From Gnetum montanum (taxonomy: Eukaryota; Streptophyta; Gnetopsida; Gnetales; Gnetaceae): a stretch of 64,000 nt of DNA. The first letter of the stretch is position 1, and each line of letters begins with the position of its first letter. Location: positions 184,747 through 248,746 of the forward strand of contig MNCI01006585.1 in the NCBI GenBank assembly GCA_015680685.1. Reading direction: 5' to 3'. The notes beneath the pieces were generated by a model, which was not told the origin of the DNA, made no database searches, and was given only the letters and a program-made list of their open reading frames with translations. This document shows, one piece after another, positions 10,961 to 22,840 of this stretch. Position numbers and translations under genes: made by a program.

Positions 10961-13900
10961 ATGGCGAACCAGCATCCTCCTCACTGGAAGAAGCAAATTA
11001 CAGCTTTGCAGGGAAATCTTAGCGATAAGGATAATGCTAATGATGCTGTAAACCTCACGGATAATGCTGCTTTGAGTCAGAAAGAAACGGAGACACGCGA
11101 AGATGACAAAGATAAACAAGAAAATGTTCAGCAGAATGCTTCCTTAGAGATGGAGTCCGGCCAGAAACAAAAAATGCATGAGAAGGATGCCGTGTCATTG
11201 TTAGAAACGAAGAATCCTTCTTCCGGTGCTTCTCATTCTGTTATTCAGCTCACAAAAAGCGGTAATCCGAACGATTTGGAGAAGCGACAGCGACGGGCCG
11301 AGCGTTTTGGTGTGTCCGTTATTCTCTCCGAAGGCGAGAAGCGCAAGGCCCGTGCAGAGAGGTAGGATTTCTGTTTCCATCTTTTCTTTATGTGCTTTCT
11401 GTTTTTCAAAAGAAATTGTCCGTGTTTTTGCAAAGACTTCACGAAAATTTTGGAGTCTCGGCATTTCGGTGTTTTAAGAATTTTGTTTTTAAAATCTATC
11501 TCTGTTTTGAGCAAGAATTACACTACTGCAAACATATCGGCTATGCTCTTCGCATGTTTCCGGATACTTTTACTTTACGTGTCCATTGCAGCGCAAACTG
11601 AAAACGGCTATACGTTTGGCTTTTCCTTGAAGCAACTGCTACTGTTTCAGCAAAGCAATCGGATGTTGTGTCATAAAAAAACATGACTCAGCGTACCAAA
11701 ATCCGCAATGCAGTGTAAATTGAATAACCTTCGATTGCAAAGAACCAAAAACTGATTTTTGCTCCTTTTACATCATTTTTTAAAAGGAACTGTATATTTC
11801 GTAAATTTCATTCTTGAATTTCTGTGGTTACCTTGGCATCATTGTGCAAAGTGTGGATTGTACTAATATCCTTAGTTTACGCTGGTTATGTTTTCAAATA
11901 TTTGTACGTATTCTACACCAATTATGGTAGGATATATTTTCTGACGCTTCTTAGATTTTTAGGTCTTTACATTTTGGAAACAAGTATTTTTCAGAAAGAA
12001 GTAAGCCATAATTGTTTTTGTAAAAATGTAATGTCAGCGTTTGACTACATCTTACATATTTTATTTAATTTTATTTTTCATTTATATCGATATGTATGTT
12101 TATTAGATTGATATAATTATCTTTCAATGAAATTACTCTTGATGTGCTATTATTATTATTATTTCTGTGGTAAATAGTAAAAATTTTTTCCTATTATTTT
12201 CATGAACTCTGATCTTGAAGTATAGGGAGAGAGAGTAAATTAATAAAAGTGATAATGTAAATATGCCTCTTTTGAGAACTGTTTTTTCCTCCATTTTGAG
12301 TGACTATTGAAGTTTATCTTTCAGCTGTTATGGGTCTGTGCCTTGTAGCAACACCGTTGCATATAGCAATAACCTCCTAGCAGTATCCACTGCAACAATT
12401 CATTAAAGAGTTTTAAGTGGAAATCTTGTTATGTACTTAAAACGGTCAACATGCCATCATAGTTGCTTCCTCATAGAGAAGAAATAAGATGGTCTAAAAC
12501 TTTGCTGGTGTTTATACACTGCTATGGTTCATGCAATGAGTTTCTAGCCATATTGTCAAAATATTTGACATTGCTGATTTGTGGAGGACCATTGAATCCC
12601 ACAGTAGGTTGTTAAAATTGTAACCACTCCACTCTCAAAGGGGACAATGTACCTTGTGTTCCTTGGCCATCACTGCCTTTATCCCATCACCTTGGGTAAC
12701 CTGTCAGCAGAACAGATAATATAACAATTGCTTTTCAGGCCGGCTGTCTACCTGACAACACTGTGATGTAGAGGGATGCAGTCGGTACATGTAGACTTGA
12801 ACGTAATGCCTTCCAACTAAATGTTCCAATCATTAACTCAAGGTTCAACCACAATGCAATGCACTCTCTGTTTGTTTAATTGCATAGATGATTAATCTCA
12901 ATCACTTTTTTATATTCTTAATATTTGTGGAATTATTGTAGGCATTAATCTCTCTGATTTGTTATTTTATTTGCTATTTTAGGAATATAGGGGATTCGGT
13001 TCTATCTTTGACCGAAACTTATGAGGCATTATTAGAAGGTATCTTTGTTTCCTTATTTTGTTGAAGATTAGTTAGCAACTTTCCCCATTCTTTTTATCAA
13101 CTTTCCTTGTACTTTCCCTATTCTTTAGGAAAGTTGTTTCTTGTACTCATTATATATAGCCTATATGATAGTAATGAAAAGTGTGTGAGAATTCTTCTTC
13201 TTCATAGAATTCCACATTAAAATTCCGCATGGTATCAGAGCCATCTCTGAAAACCTAACCCAAAAATTTTCAATCGCTGTCGATAAGGGAGTCTCATCTA
13301 CGGAAATCATCTTGAGCTCTATCAGCCAATTGGGTGTTGTCAATCAGTTGTCTTTTGTCATCAGTGGCCACAAGCTTAACGGCCAAAATTATCTCGCCTG
13401 GTCACAATCTGTTTTGATCTTTATCATCGATTAAGGTAAAGATGAATACCTTACTGGTGAAGTGGTCAAACCAGAGAAGGAAGATGCATCCTTTCGAGCA
13501 TGGAAGACAGAGAATAATTTGGTTAAGTCATGGCTTCTCAATTCCATGACAAATGAGATAGGAGAAAATTTTTGCCTATATGAGACAACAATAGAAAATT
13601 TGGGAAGTTGCTAAGGAGGCATACTCACACGTCAAGAACAAATCCGAGTTGTTCGAGATTGAGAGTATTCTTCATGATTAACGACAAGGAGGTCTCAACA
13701 TCACACAATACTTCAACATTCTCAACCGTCATTGGCAACAATTAGACATGTTTCGAGAATACAAATGGAAGTGTCCTGACAATGCCATGTTTTACAAAAA
13801 TATTGTTGAAGAAGCATGCCTATACAAGTTCATAGTCGGCCTGAATAAGAACTTGATGATGNGAGAATTATTGCTTGTGAGTAGGTACAACACCGAACTT

Positions 13901-16900
13901 TCCTTAGCCATACCAATCATCCTCCCCATATCCATATCCTGAAAATCACACAAGTTTTTGAAAAATTTAGTGACAATTATAATCCTGTGTAAGTTAAATG
14001 ATAGATAACAAATTGCAATCCAACTTTGGAACAAACAAAACCAAACAAAGTGTCAAATCCTCNACTTGGTCACACAAAGGATTGGTGTTGGGAATTACAC
14101 GGCAGACCTGATAAAGTCAAATTTGCTACTCGCAAGGATAGAAGAGGACATTTGGCCACAACTGAGGAAAAACTAGAAATCACTGAGACCACTCTTCTCA
14201 GCAAAGAACAACTTGAATTACTCCAGAAATTGTTTAGGTAGCAACAGACTAGTTCATCCTCCTCTCTCATAGCCATTGGATCTGTTGCTCATAGAGGTAA
14301 AATCATGCACGCTTTCAATGTTAAAGGAAAAAATCCTGTTGTTTGGATAGTTGACTTTGGGGCATCTGATCAGATGATTGGAGACTCACGGTTATTTATT
14401 GAAATCATTTTGTGTAAGGAGAAGTGGCATGTTTGAATTGCTGATGGAACACATTCTCAAGTGGCTGGAATTGGAACAATGAAATTAACCGAGGATTTGA
14501 CACTTTGTTTGGTTTTGTTTGTTCCAAAGTTGGATTGCAATTTGTTATCTATCATTTAACTTACACAGGATTATAATTGTCACTAAATTTTTCAAAAACT
14601 TGTGTGATTTTCAGGATATGGATATGGGGAGGATGATTGGTATGGCTAAGGAAAGTTCGGTGTTGTACCTACTCACAAGCAATAATTCTCTACATGGACA
14701 AGCTCTAAAAGTTGGTAGTCTATGTTTTCAAGATTCATCTTCTAGTGTATTTGTTTTTCATTCCAACAGTGAAGCCATGCCATGCCACTCTTGTTTAGGT
14801 CATCCCAATTTTTTGTATCTTGAAAAATTGTTTCCATTATTGTTCAAGAATAAAAATCCAAATTTGTTCCAATGTGAAGTGTGTCAATTTTCAAAGCATA
14901 CACGAAGTCCATTTCCAAATCAATCATGCAAACCTTCTCGTCCTTTTTCAATGTTTCATAGTGATGTGTGGGGTCCCTCTTGGGTAAAACATCTTTTAGG
15001 ATCCCGATGGTTTGTGTCATTCATTGATGATCACACTCGCATGACATGGGTATATCTCTTAAAAGAAAAATCCAAAGTTGATCAAGTCTTCAAAAATTTC
15101 AACATCATGATTCAAACTCAATTTCAAACCAAAATCCAAATTCTTAGAACAGACAATGGCAAAGAATATTTTAAGTCTATTTTGGGAGAATATCTATTGA
15201 GTCAAGGAATCATTCATGAGAGTTCCTGTGTTGACACCCCACAACAAAATGGCATTGCAAAATGAAAAAATGGACATCTTCTTGAGGTTGCTTGGTCCTT
15301 AATGTTTTCAACCAATGTTCCCAAACAATTCTGGCGAGATGTCTTCCTCATTGCATCATTCTTGATAAATCGGATGCCTTCTCGTGTTCTCGAGTTCTAG
15401 ACTCCACTACAAACACCCTTGACATATTTCCCTTCCTCTTGGCTTGTGTCTACCATTCCACTCAAAATTTTCAGGTGCTTAGCTTTTGTCCACATCCACT
15501 CACAAAATTGAGGGAAGTTAGACTTACGAGCAATCAAATGTATTTTCTTGGGATATTCGTCAAATCAGAAAAGGTACAAGTGTTATTCCCCAATCACAAA
15601 ATGGTATTATCACTCTATGGATGTCTCTTTCTTTGAAAATCAACCCTTTTATCCCAATACTACCATTTAGGGGGAGCGTAAATATAATAAGGAATGCCAG
15701 TCTTGGGATGCTGAGATTGATTCAGAATTCCCTCATAACATTGAAACTCCTATAGTTTTCAGTTTTGAACATGTCAACCAAGCCTCCTAATCTACTCTAC
15801 TTGAGTCCATTTCTCATGAGTCTAACCCTTCTTCAAACTCACCAATGAACGATGAGCTAAGTGTCCATTCCAAGAGAGGAAGTGCACAACATCAAGGAGA
15901 ACCTTCGGCTTCTCTTGAACTTGTCCAAAAGTCCAACTTGGATTCATTAAATGAAGGTAACATAGTTTCTGAGATTGTTACTAGTGATACTCTTGATGAT
16001 TTGGGTTGGCCAATTGCTCTAAGGAAGGGGGTTAGATCATGCACTTAGCATCCTATTCATAATTATGTCTCTTACTCTAATTTGTCACCAAATTTCCAGG
16101 CCTTTGTTACGAGTTTGGATGCTATACAGGTTCCTACAAGCGCTCAAAAATCCCTTATGGAAGGTAGCGGTTCTTGAGGAGATTTGGGCTCTTGAAAAGA
16201 ATTAGACATGGGAGATAATCGATTTGCCTTCAGGAAAGAATCCAGTTAGGTGCAAATGGATATTTATAGTGAAGTATAAGGAAGATGGCAGTGTTGATAG
16301 ATACAAAGCTCGCCTCATTGCAAAAGGTTTCACTCAGTCTTATGGCATTGACTATCAAAAAACATTTGCTCCTATAACCAAGCTTAACACTATTAGGGTT
16401 CTCCTGTCTCTTGCTGCCAACCTCGATTGGCCACTATTTCAGTTAGATGTGAAGAATGCTTTCCTAAATGGAGACCTAGAAGAGGAAGTATACATGAAAA
16501 TTCCTCCAAGGTTTAAGACTCATGCTACAAGGAATCAAGTCTGCAAGTTGAAAAGGTCTTTGTATGGTCTTAAACAATCTCCAAGAGCCCAGTTTGATAG
16601 ATTTACAAAGGTGGTGAAGTGGCATGGATATTCCCAAAGTCAGGCCGATCATACCTTGTTCATAAAAAGGTCCACAGTTGGTAAGGTATCTATCCTAATA
16701 GTTTATGTTGATGATATAATTGTTACTGGTGATTTCACAGAGGAGATGACTAATTTGAAGAAGACTCTTGCCAAAGAATCCTAGATCAAAGATCTAGGAA
16801 ATCTTAGATATTTTCTAGGTATGGAGATGGTTAGATCAAGGAGTGGAATTTCTGTATCTCGAAGGAAATATGTTCTGGATTTGCTTGAAGAATGTGAGAT

Positions 16901-19389
16901 GCTAGGGGTAAGCCAGCAGACACTCAAATGGAGACCACTAAATTGGGGATCACAAAAAATGGGGCTCTTGTTGACAAGGGTTGGTATCAACAATTAGTTG
17001 GTAGATTAATCTGTCTCTCACATACTCGTCTCGACATTGGATTTTTCGTCAGTGTTGTGAGCCAATTCATGAATGACCAAAGAGAAGAACACTTGGAAGT
17101 GGTCTACAGAATCCTAAGGTATTTAAAGTTGACGCTAGGAAAAGGACTACTCTTCAAGAAGTGCTCAAGTTGAGTGGTAGAGATCTATAGTGATGCAAAT
17201 TGGGTAGGTTTCGTGACTGATTGAAGATCTACATCAGGTTATTGCACCTATGTTTGGGGTAATCTTGTCACTTCGAGAAGCAAAAAGCAATCTACAGTAT
17301 CAAGTAGTGCAGAAGCTGAATTTCATGCTATGGCCCATGGTATTTGTGAAGGAATTTAGATCAGAAGATTAGTTGAAGAACTTAAAGTTAAGATTGAAGA
17401 ATTGATGGAGCTTCTCTGTGATAACCAATTAGCAATCAGTATAGCCAAGAATCCAATTCATCATGATAGGACTAAACATGTGGAGATTGATTGAGACTTC
17501 ATCAAAGAAAATATTGAAGGCAATGTCATCCAATTAGTCTACATGCCAACAAGTTCTCAAATTGTTGATGTTCTAGCAAAAGCCTTACCTAGAAAATGTT
17601 TCGAAGCATTAAGTTCCAAGCTTGGGATGAACAATATTTTCAGCCTGGCTTGAGGGGGAGTGGAATTATTCTAGGCATTAATGTCTTTGATTTTTTATTT
17701 TATTTGCTATTTTAGGAATATAGGGGATTCGGTTCTATCTTTGACCCAAACTTATGAGGCATTATTAGAAGGTATCTTTGTTTCCTTATTTTGTTGAAGA
17801 TTAGTTATCAACTTTCCCTATTCTTTTTATCAACTTGTACTTTTCCTATTCTTTAGGAAAGTTATTTGTTGTACTCATTATATATAGCCTATACAGCAAT
17901 AATGAAAAGTGTGCGAGAATTCTTATTCTTCATAGAATTCCACATTAAAATTCTGCAGTATTTTGATGCATTTCTTGGCATACCAAGAATGAGCAAGTTT
18001 TAGGTTTTCAAGTGAAAGTAGAATTGTGGATGAAGATTACGTGACTATGTACAAATGCTTGCAAAACAACAGGTTACCTTAAAGAAATTCAATAAATGAA
18101 TGATTTTGATTAACTAGATACTGAAGGGTCAACTGGACAGCAGATTGTGGTTGGCACTGATGCCTCAGAGGCCTTGGCTATGGCTGAGAGTCTGGGATCC
18201 GGATCACGGTTCACCGAGACCACAGGACATATTAGTTCGGGGATGGATGCAGACAAGGAGTGCTGCAGTCCTGGGTATTCTAGGGTGTATGTGGCATGTT
18301 TGCACTCTGCTCTTGGGAACAGGGGTTGCATGTTTGGGGTGAGGGGTTGCATGTTTGGGGTGAGGGTCATTGGGCAAGGTGAGAGGGCTGCGCTGTGTTG
18401 GCGCATGGATGATTATGTGGTACATTGTTGGTGACCGTTGGGTCACATGGATGGGTTGTGTCGACTCAGGTTGATGATCTTTTGTGTACATTTGTACATT
18501 ATTTTTTGGAATAAAATCGCTAGATCATTTTCCAAAAAAATTAACTAGATACTGAAATAAGATTATGCAAAATGTCATCTTTTGTAGATAGATATGAAGA
18601 CTGTTTGAATCATGAAATGTTATCTTTCATATTATATTAAATGTTTTAGCAAGGTGCAATTCTAAAATTAAATTATTCTTTGCGCCTTCCACCAATAAAA
18701 AATGTTTTTCTTGAATATGCAATTCTTCAAGGAATCCTGAACAAACAGTTTTTGAATATACGAGGTTGACATGTTTGCCTTTTAAAATTGAGATGATTCA
18801 AGAATATTATTTACTTGCAAATTTCGTTTATTGAAATTTGATAAGTGTGAACTATGCCAACTTGTCTTCTAAATAAATTTTGCACTTGTTTTTGTCGTTT
18901 CAGCAAATATTTGCAAATTACTTAATAGCCACTATTCCACAATGCCTAAATTTTGATAGGTTTGGTGGACCAATAGCTTTGTCTGAAGTTAAGTTAGAAG
19001 AAGAGAAGAAGAAAAGAGCCAGGGCTGAAAGGTTTGTTTCTTTTAATGCTCCAAATTTTGAGACATTTTATTTTGTTTACATTCATATAAAAAAGGAATT
19101 TTCTTATTGTGTTGAAAGGTTTGGTCTTCCAACAATTGCTGATAATGATGAAGAGGCAAAGAAAAAATCCCGCGCTGAGAGATTTGGACTGACTTCAGAA
19201 GAAGAGAAAAGACATGCAAGGGCTTTGAGGTACAATTCTTCTTTTTATTTAGATGTTCCAGTTCAATAAAGCAGGGTGCTAATCCATGCCCAATTTTTGT
19301 TCTGGTTTCCGTTTTATAGGTTTGGATCGCAAGCAACCAAAGGTTCAGATAAAAGTAAAAACTCCAAGAAAGATGGAGGATCTACATAG
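10961..19389 (+). CDS. MOS11: MOS11/THO1-type nuclear mRNA-export protein, four coding exons, 217 aa
   Basis: Coding exons: 10961-11361, 18960-19031, 19119-19229 and 19320-19389 (TAG), 654 nt in all, with GT-AG introns. Residues 1-115 are a polar, probably disordered head. The tail holds four RAERFG repeats and a final RALRFG separated by Glu/Lys-rich helices, the hallmark of the THO1/MOS11 C-terminal family (yeast Tho1, animal SARNP/CIP29, plant MOS11). These act with TREX and UAP56-type helicases in nuclear mRNA export. No SAP domain is seen, as in plant MOS11. All three introns split the Arg codon just before FG (phase 2, AG then G), so exons and repeats share a register. Intron 1 is 7.6 kb because of transposon insertions; introns 2 and 3 are under 100 bp. 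The frame has no stop or frameshift, and the start ATG has a good context (GACATGG). It is the only intact host gene in the window. Confidence 0.85.
11362..12927 (+). other. Intron 1, left part (no insertion recognised)
   Basis: It begins with the donor GTAGGA at 11362. It is AT-rich, especially 11.8-12.2 kb, with short open stretches but no recognisable coding sequence. It ends where the copia 5' LTR starts. Confidence 0.6.
12928..13229 (+). repeat. 5' LTR of the intronic copia element
   Basis: 302 bp, TGGAATTATT...CCGCA. A TATA-like TATATATAGCC lies near 13151. It has no dyad array, unlike the other LTRs here. Confidence 0.88.
13230..13242 (+). other. Primer binding site (tRNA-iMet)
   Basis: TGGTATCAGAGCC, an exact match to the canonical copia PBS, directly after the LTR. 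Confidence 0.92.
13340..14260 (+). pseudogene. gag of the intronic copia element, interrupted by a misassembled block
   Basis: It begins with a copia gag signature (SGHKLNGQNYLAW) near 13360 and continues through several stops. The later part has half of a zinc knuckle and the usual downstream words (GHTKDWCWELHGRP at about 14070-14110). The segment between them is replaced by a reverse-inserted 200-bp block (13863-14062) flanked by N, so the real middle of gag, including the first cysteines of the knuckle, is absent from this sequence. Confidence 0.75.
13862..14063. other. Misassembly: 200-bp block in reverse orientation between two single Ns
   Basis: Bases 13863-14062 are the exact reverse complement of 14491-14690. 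They are bounded by N at 13862 and 14063. A perfect 200-bp inverted copy ending exactly at the Ns, in an element otherwise full of mutations, is best explained by wrong gap filling. Confidence 0.92.
14280..15650 (+). pseudogene. Protease and integrase of the intronic copia element
   Basis: Protease: WIVDFGASDQM at about 14350 stands where copia elements have DSGAS, so the Ser next to the catalytic Asp is Phe. Integrase: an HHCC zinc region (CHSCLGHPNF then CEVC, about 14780-14880) and core residues in FHSDVWG and RTDNGKEY. The expected catalytic Glu region after DTPQQNGIAK is broken by a stop at 15263-15265. Residues from about 14519 to 15265 are open. The integrase would have inserted the cDNA into host DNA; it is dead now. 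Confidence 0.82.
16140..17655 (+). pseudogene. Reverse transcriptase and RNase H of the intronic copia element
   Basis: RT: 186 open residues from 16224 with RCKWIFIVKYKEDG, RLIAKGFTQ, LDVKNAFLNGDL, LYGLKQSPR and YVDDIIVTGD, which keeps both catalytic Asp. RNase H: SDANWVG, SGYCTYVWGN, SSSAEAEFHAM and the terminal DVLAKALPRKCFE segment. About six in-frame stops (for example 16782-16784 and 17172-17174) separate the blocks. The frame ends just before the polypurine tract. Confidence 0.88.
17651..17660 (+). other. Polypurine tract of the intronic copia element
   Basis: TGAGGGGGAG directly before the 3' LTR, the expected plus-strand priming site. Confidence 0.85.
17661..17957 (+). repeat. 3' LTR of the intronic copia element
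   Basis: 297 bp, TGGAATTATT...TCTGCA, about 94 percent like the 5' LTR by hand alignment, with one 5-bp deletion. Confidence 0.88.
18110..18125 (+). repeat. Left target-site duplication of the LINE fragment
   Basis: TTAACTAGATACTGAA, 16 bp, identical to 18541-18556. Confidence 0.85.
18126..18540 (+). mobile_element. 5'-truncated LINE (L1-type) 3' end in intron 1
   Basis: A 415-bp insertion that is GC-richer than its surroundings. It ends in AATAAAATCGC...CCAAAAAAA and is flanked by perfect 16-bp duplications. The A-rich tail and long duplication are the marks of target-primed reverse transcription. The TTTTTGGAATAAA type of 3' end is common in plant L1 elements. A 21-bp unit (GGGGTTGCATGTTTGGGGTGA) is repeated twice in tandem near 18312-18353. 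ORFs on both strands here are not genes. The fragment is sense to the host gene. Confidence 0.75.
18541..18556 (+). repeat. Right target-site duplication of the LINE fragment
   Basis: An exact copy of 18110-18125, directly after the A tail. Confidence 0.85.
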
Positions 19390-20130
19390 TGAGTATAGGT
19401 CACGTGCAAATATGGTTGAAATTTTGGAAAGTGATGGCTGGTTATCCCTTAATTATACAGAATGTGCCTTTTTTGGCTGTTGGGCTTGGATCAGGGGTCA
19501 TGTTGTGCACATACCAATGCAGAATCATCATGATGGCTTCTTCTGCAACGAAGGAGGGAGCAATGATTTTTGTTTGTTTGCTTCCTTGCCCTAGTTTTGA
19601 ATTTTTCAGTGTTTCACTTTTTCATCCAAGCAATCTTTATCCTTACTACCTTTCTCTGAATTTTTGAATTCCTGGTTCTTTCGTTCCATTTAGTTCATGA
19701 TTGTGACTTTGTTTCAGGAAATGTATTACTTCTTTATTTCTGATACTACTGCTTTTTGATGCGTTAAGTGTCTTACAGAGCAAATGTAAGGATCTTTTCG
19801 AATACTAAGTTTGACTTTGGCTGCTAACCTACTATCTTTACTCTTCAACTGATTCTGATGCAGCATCTTTCATTGTACATTTTGACTCAGACTTCATCTT
19901 TTACGACTTGCTTTCTCTGAAAGATAGGATTTAGTGGGTAATCTTGTCTTTCTGAATTTCTTTCCATTCTGTGTAGAGAAGTCTCTGAATGCAACATTTT
20001 TATTTCAAACTTTTATAGTTACCTCTGATATCACAGATAAAACTTGTTTTGCTACTGTGGTATAAAAAATGATTTTCGTGTACCCTTGTAATGCTGGAAG
20101 TGCTTTCATTTTTTCACGCATTATTTTTTT
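19390..20130 (+). other. Likely 3' UTR and downstream flank of the MOS11-like gene
   Basis: It follows the stop codon, is T-rich, and shows no other gene. I cannot fix the polyadenylation site. T-rich and A-rich runs near 20130-20150 may mark the end of the transcription unit or an old insertion. Confidence 0.4.
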
Positions 20131-22840
20131 TTTCAAAAAAAGGAACAATCGTATCTATCGTGTAAATATTTCCCTTAATTGATACCTTTAGAAAGGTATA
20201 TTTTTCGTGAAAAAAAAATTGTTTGCATGATTTCAAAATATTTGGCGTACAAGCCAAAGTCGGTAAATTAAAGAAGCATACTTTGAATGTAGGATTTGTC
20301 CGGGGAAACGGCTTTTAACATCTTTGAATCGGTGTCTCTTTAAATTCCATACATTAACATTCATGTGTCAGTAGGTGGAAGTGGTAGAAGACGTTAAGAA
20401 GTGGCGGGTGTCATTGGATTTGTCCTTAGGTATAAGAATGTCTCCTCGTCCATGATTATGATGGCATGGTATGGAGATTTATGCATGCTTTTTCAGATAG
20501 TTGAGGAGAGTATATTTTGAGAGCTGTCCTATGTAAGCTTTATTTTCATCATTTATTGGTTCTTTTTCCGGCTAAATACTCATTCCATGGTTTAGCCAAC
20601 TACTTTGAAATCTGGTAAAAAAAATTAATCTATGTGTTTGTTGAACGTGTTTAAAATACTAAAAATCATATTTAAAAATATCGTTAGGGCTTCAATGGTC
20701 ATCCCATCAAGTAGGGTCTCTTGAAAGCTTAATGCTTGAAACAAATTTTCTAAAAAACTAACTCCTTATTACGACTTCAAATGATGGTCGTCACTGAAAA
20801 TCAGGTTGAAAAAGGAAAATTAATATAAAAAACTGAACATTTTTTTATTAATATGACATATATAAATATAATAATTACATCATTTTAAAATAAATTTTAT
20901 TTTTATATCTTTTTTGAATTTTGTTTGATTATGAGTTAGAATTTCAACATGTCATTATATACCAAGTTAGTAATAAAACCATAGACAATTGAAATCAAAT
21001 TCATAACGTTCTATTTGGTGTAATTTCTTTCATGGTTGTATTGATGTACGTGGGCATTATAAAATTTTATTAAGGTTTAGCAAATTAGGGAAGGCCATTT
21101 TCTAGTTTTAGGTCTATGTTCAAGGGCATATGATTGTTGTAGGATTGGTTGTATTTTAAATGATCATCATATTGAGTAGAAATTGTCTAACTATGTACAT
21201 TTAGCTAATATGATTATAAGTTGGAAGGGCCTAATTGACATATTTAACAATAGACAAAGTGATTAAGTTTTTGTTCTTTGGTTTATGGTATTTTGGTGAA
21301 ATCATAAAATAATTGTAATATAGGTGCACCTTGTGATATATAGTTCAATTAGAATCTTATAACTGAACATTGCCTATTAGAATTGAACTTGTGACTGGAG
21401 CTTTTAAATCAAAAGTCTTATCACTAAGCTAATATTTCATTGTATTTCTTCCATTGCATTTTTTATTTGTGGGGGTTACTTGGTTAGAATAATTGTATAA
21501 GAATATAATAATGTCTCAAGTGTCATTTGAATTGGCAACCTCGAATTGGGGTTGCACTTAGTTATCCATTTGATTCATTTACAAACTTGAAAAACTTACT
21601 TATATGAAGTTGTAAGATTTATTTAGCTCATTCTTTATTTTCAAGTTTAACTAATCATCATTTTTCTATCTTAGCCTTGTCTTAGCAATATGGGGTTGGC
21701 TACATATTTTAGTTTACTTTTTACCTCTATTAAGAGTTAGATCCTTATCTATTTACATTTTTTCATGGTTCCTTCAACTATTTTTTTTTCATATCCATTT
21801 TAGCTTTCCAAGGACTATGATATAATAACCTTTTTTGAAAAGCTTATCTAATATTTTTTAGACATCCCAAAAACAAGGTTGATTGTGAATGGAATATTTT
21901 GGTAGTTGCCAAAGTATAGTGATAGTTAAGAAATGGTTATATCTAAGTGCTTATCTTTTGGAATTTTTATTGTATATTGCTAAGATAATGTTGCCCAATT
22001 GCCTCATTGCATTGTCTAATAAAAAATACAAATAAAATATATCAATGTAAATAATTGTATTAGACAAATTGTTATTAGTTGTGAGACATGTCTAGCATTT
22101 TGAGGTTCAAGGTTTAGGCTTAAATGTTTTTTCTTTCTTTGAACTTCTTTTTCAAAAGAATTTTTGGTTGGAAAAGACATTTTTAAAATGGCATGCCACA
22201 TTTTTCTTGACATTTTTACAACAAAATCTAGAATCCTTTGTTTATCTTGGATAATCCTTTAATTTCCCATAGTAAATTTACTAGCATAGTAAACAACTAA
22301 AATAAATCTAAATTAATTAAATCCAATATGTTGATTCTCCATTTCTATTTGACAATCCTACACTTTTCCCACCATAAAGTTATTATTTAACATTTTTAAA
22401 CATTTTATTAATGAAGAGGTTTTTATCTTTCATCTTTCTTTTACAAATTCAATTGATAGTTTTTAAAAATTAGAAAGCTAAACATTGTTGTCTCAAACTA
22501 AAATAAATTCAAGTTAATTAAATCCAAATACATTGATGCTTGAGGGAGAAAAGGGATCATTATTTGGAATGATGGTAAGGTGTTTCTCAAGTTGGAGGAT
22601 GTGGATTTGACCCTTATGTATCCACTCAAAGAGTTTAGGCTTTCACTCATTGGTTGATCCTTTGGAACTTTCATTGCTAGGATGAGCGTTGAGGCTTAGA
22701 ATGATGATCTTATTTAATCCAAGTATATTGATGATGAAAGAGTTTGATGCATCAATGGTTGAGAGCATGTGAATTACAAAAAGATATAGAGGTTTTGATA
22801 TTATAGAGCTTTTGTTGTATCTTTATCATGGTAATTGGAC
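20130..22840. other. AT-rich intergenic stretch, nothing recognised
   Basis: About 2.7 kb with only short chance ORFs and no PBS, LTR end, RNA gene or coding motif that I could identify. It probably holds older, unrecognisable insertions. Confidence 0.5.

Larger units (their letters stand above)
12928..17957 (+). mobile_element. Full-length Ty1-copia element in intron 1, sense to the host gene
   Basis: About 5.0 kb, bounded by two similar LTRs (12928-13229 and 17661-17957) with TG...CA ends, a PBS directly after the left LTR and a purine-rich tract before the right one. Domain order is gag, protease, integrase, RT, RNase H. By hand alignment the LTRs differ at about 18 positions plus a 5-bp indel, so the insertion is not recent. 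A TATTT direct repeat lies one G outside each LTR (12922-12926 and 17959-17963) and may be the target duplication. Many in-frame stops make it inactive. Confidence 0.88.

Noticed and set aside
11824-12111. 95-residue plus-strand ORF in intron 1
   Set aside because: Low-complexity AT-rich reading in an intron, with no motif or supporting splice pattern.
13863-14690. A 200-bp perfect inverted repeat as a biological hairpin or foldback element
   Set aside because: It is bounded exactly by Ns and is identical, while the rest of the element is mutated, so an assembly fault is far more likely.
12922-17963. TATTT direct repeat as a proven target duplication of the intronic copia
   Set aside because: It is separated from each LTR by one G and is AT-rich, so it is recorded only as possible.
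18110-18491. Overlapping ORFs of 65-98 residues on both strands
   Set aside because: They lie in the LINE 3' end, include the tandem 21-bp unit, and have no domain or codon signature.
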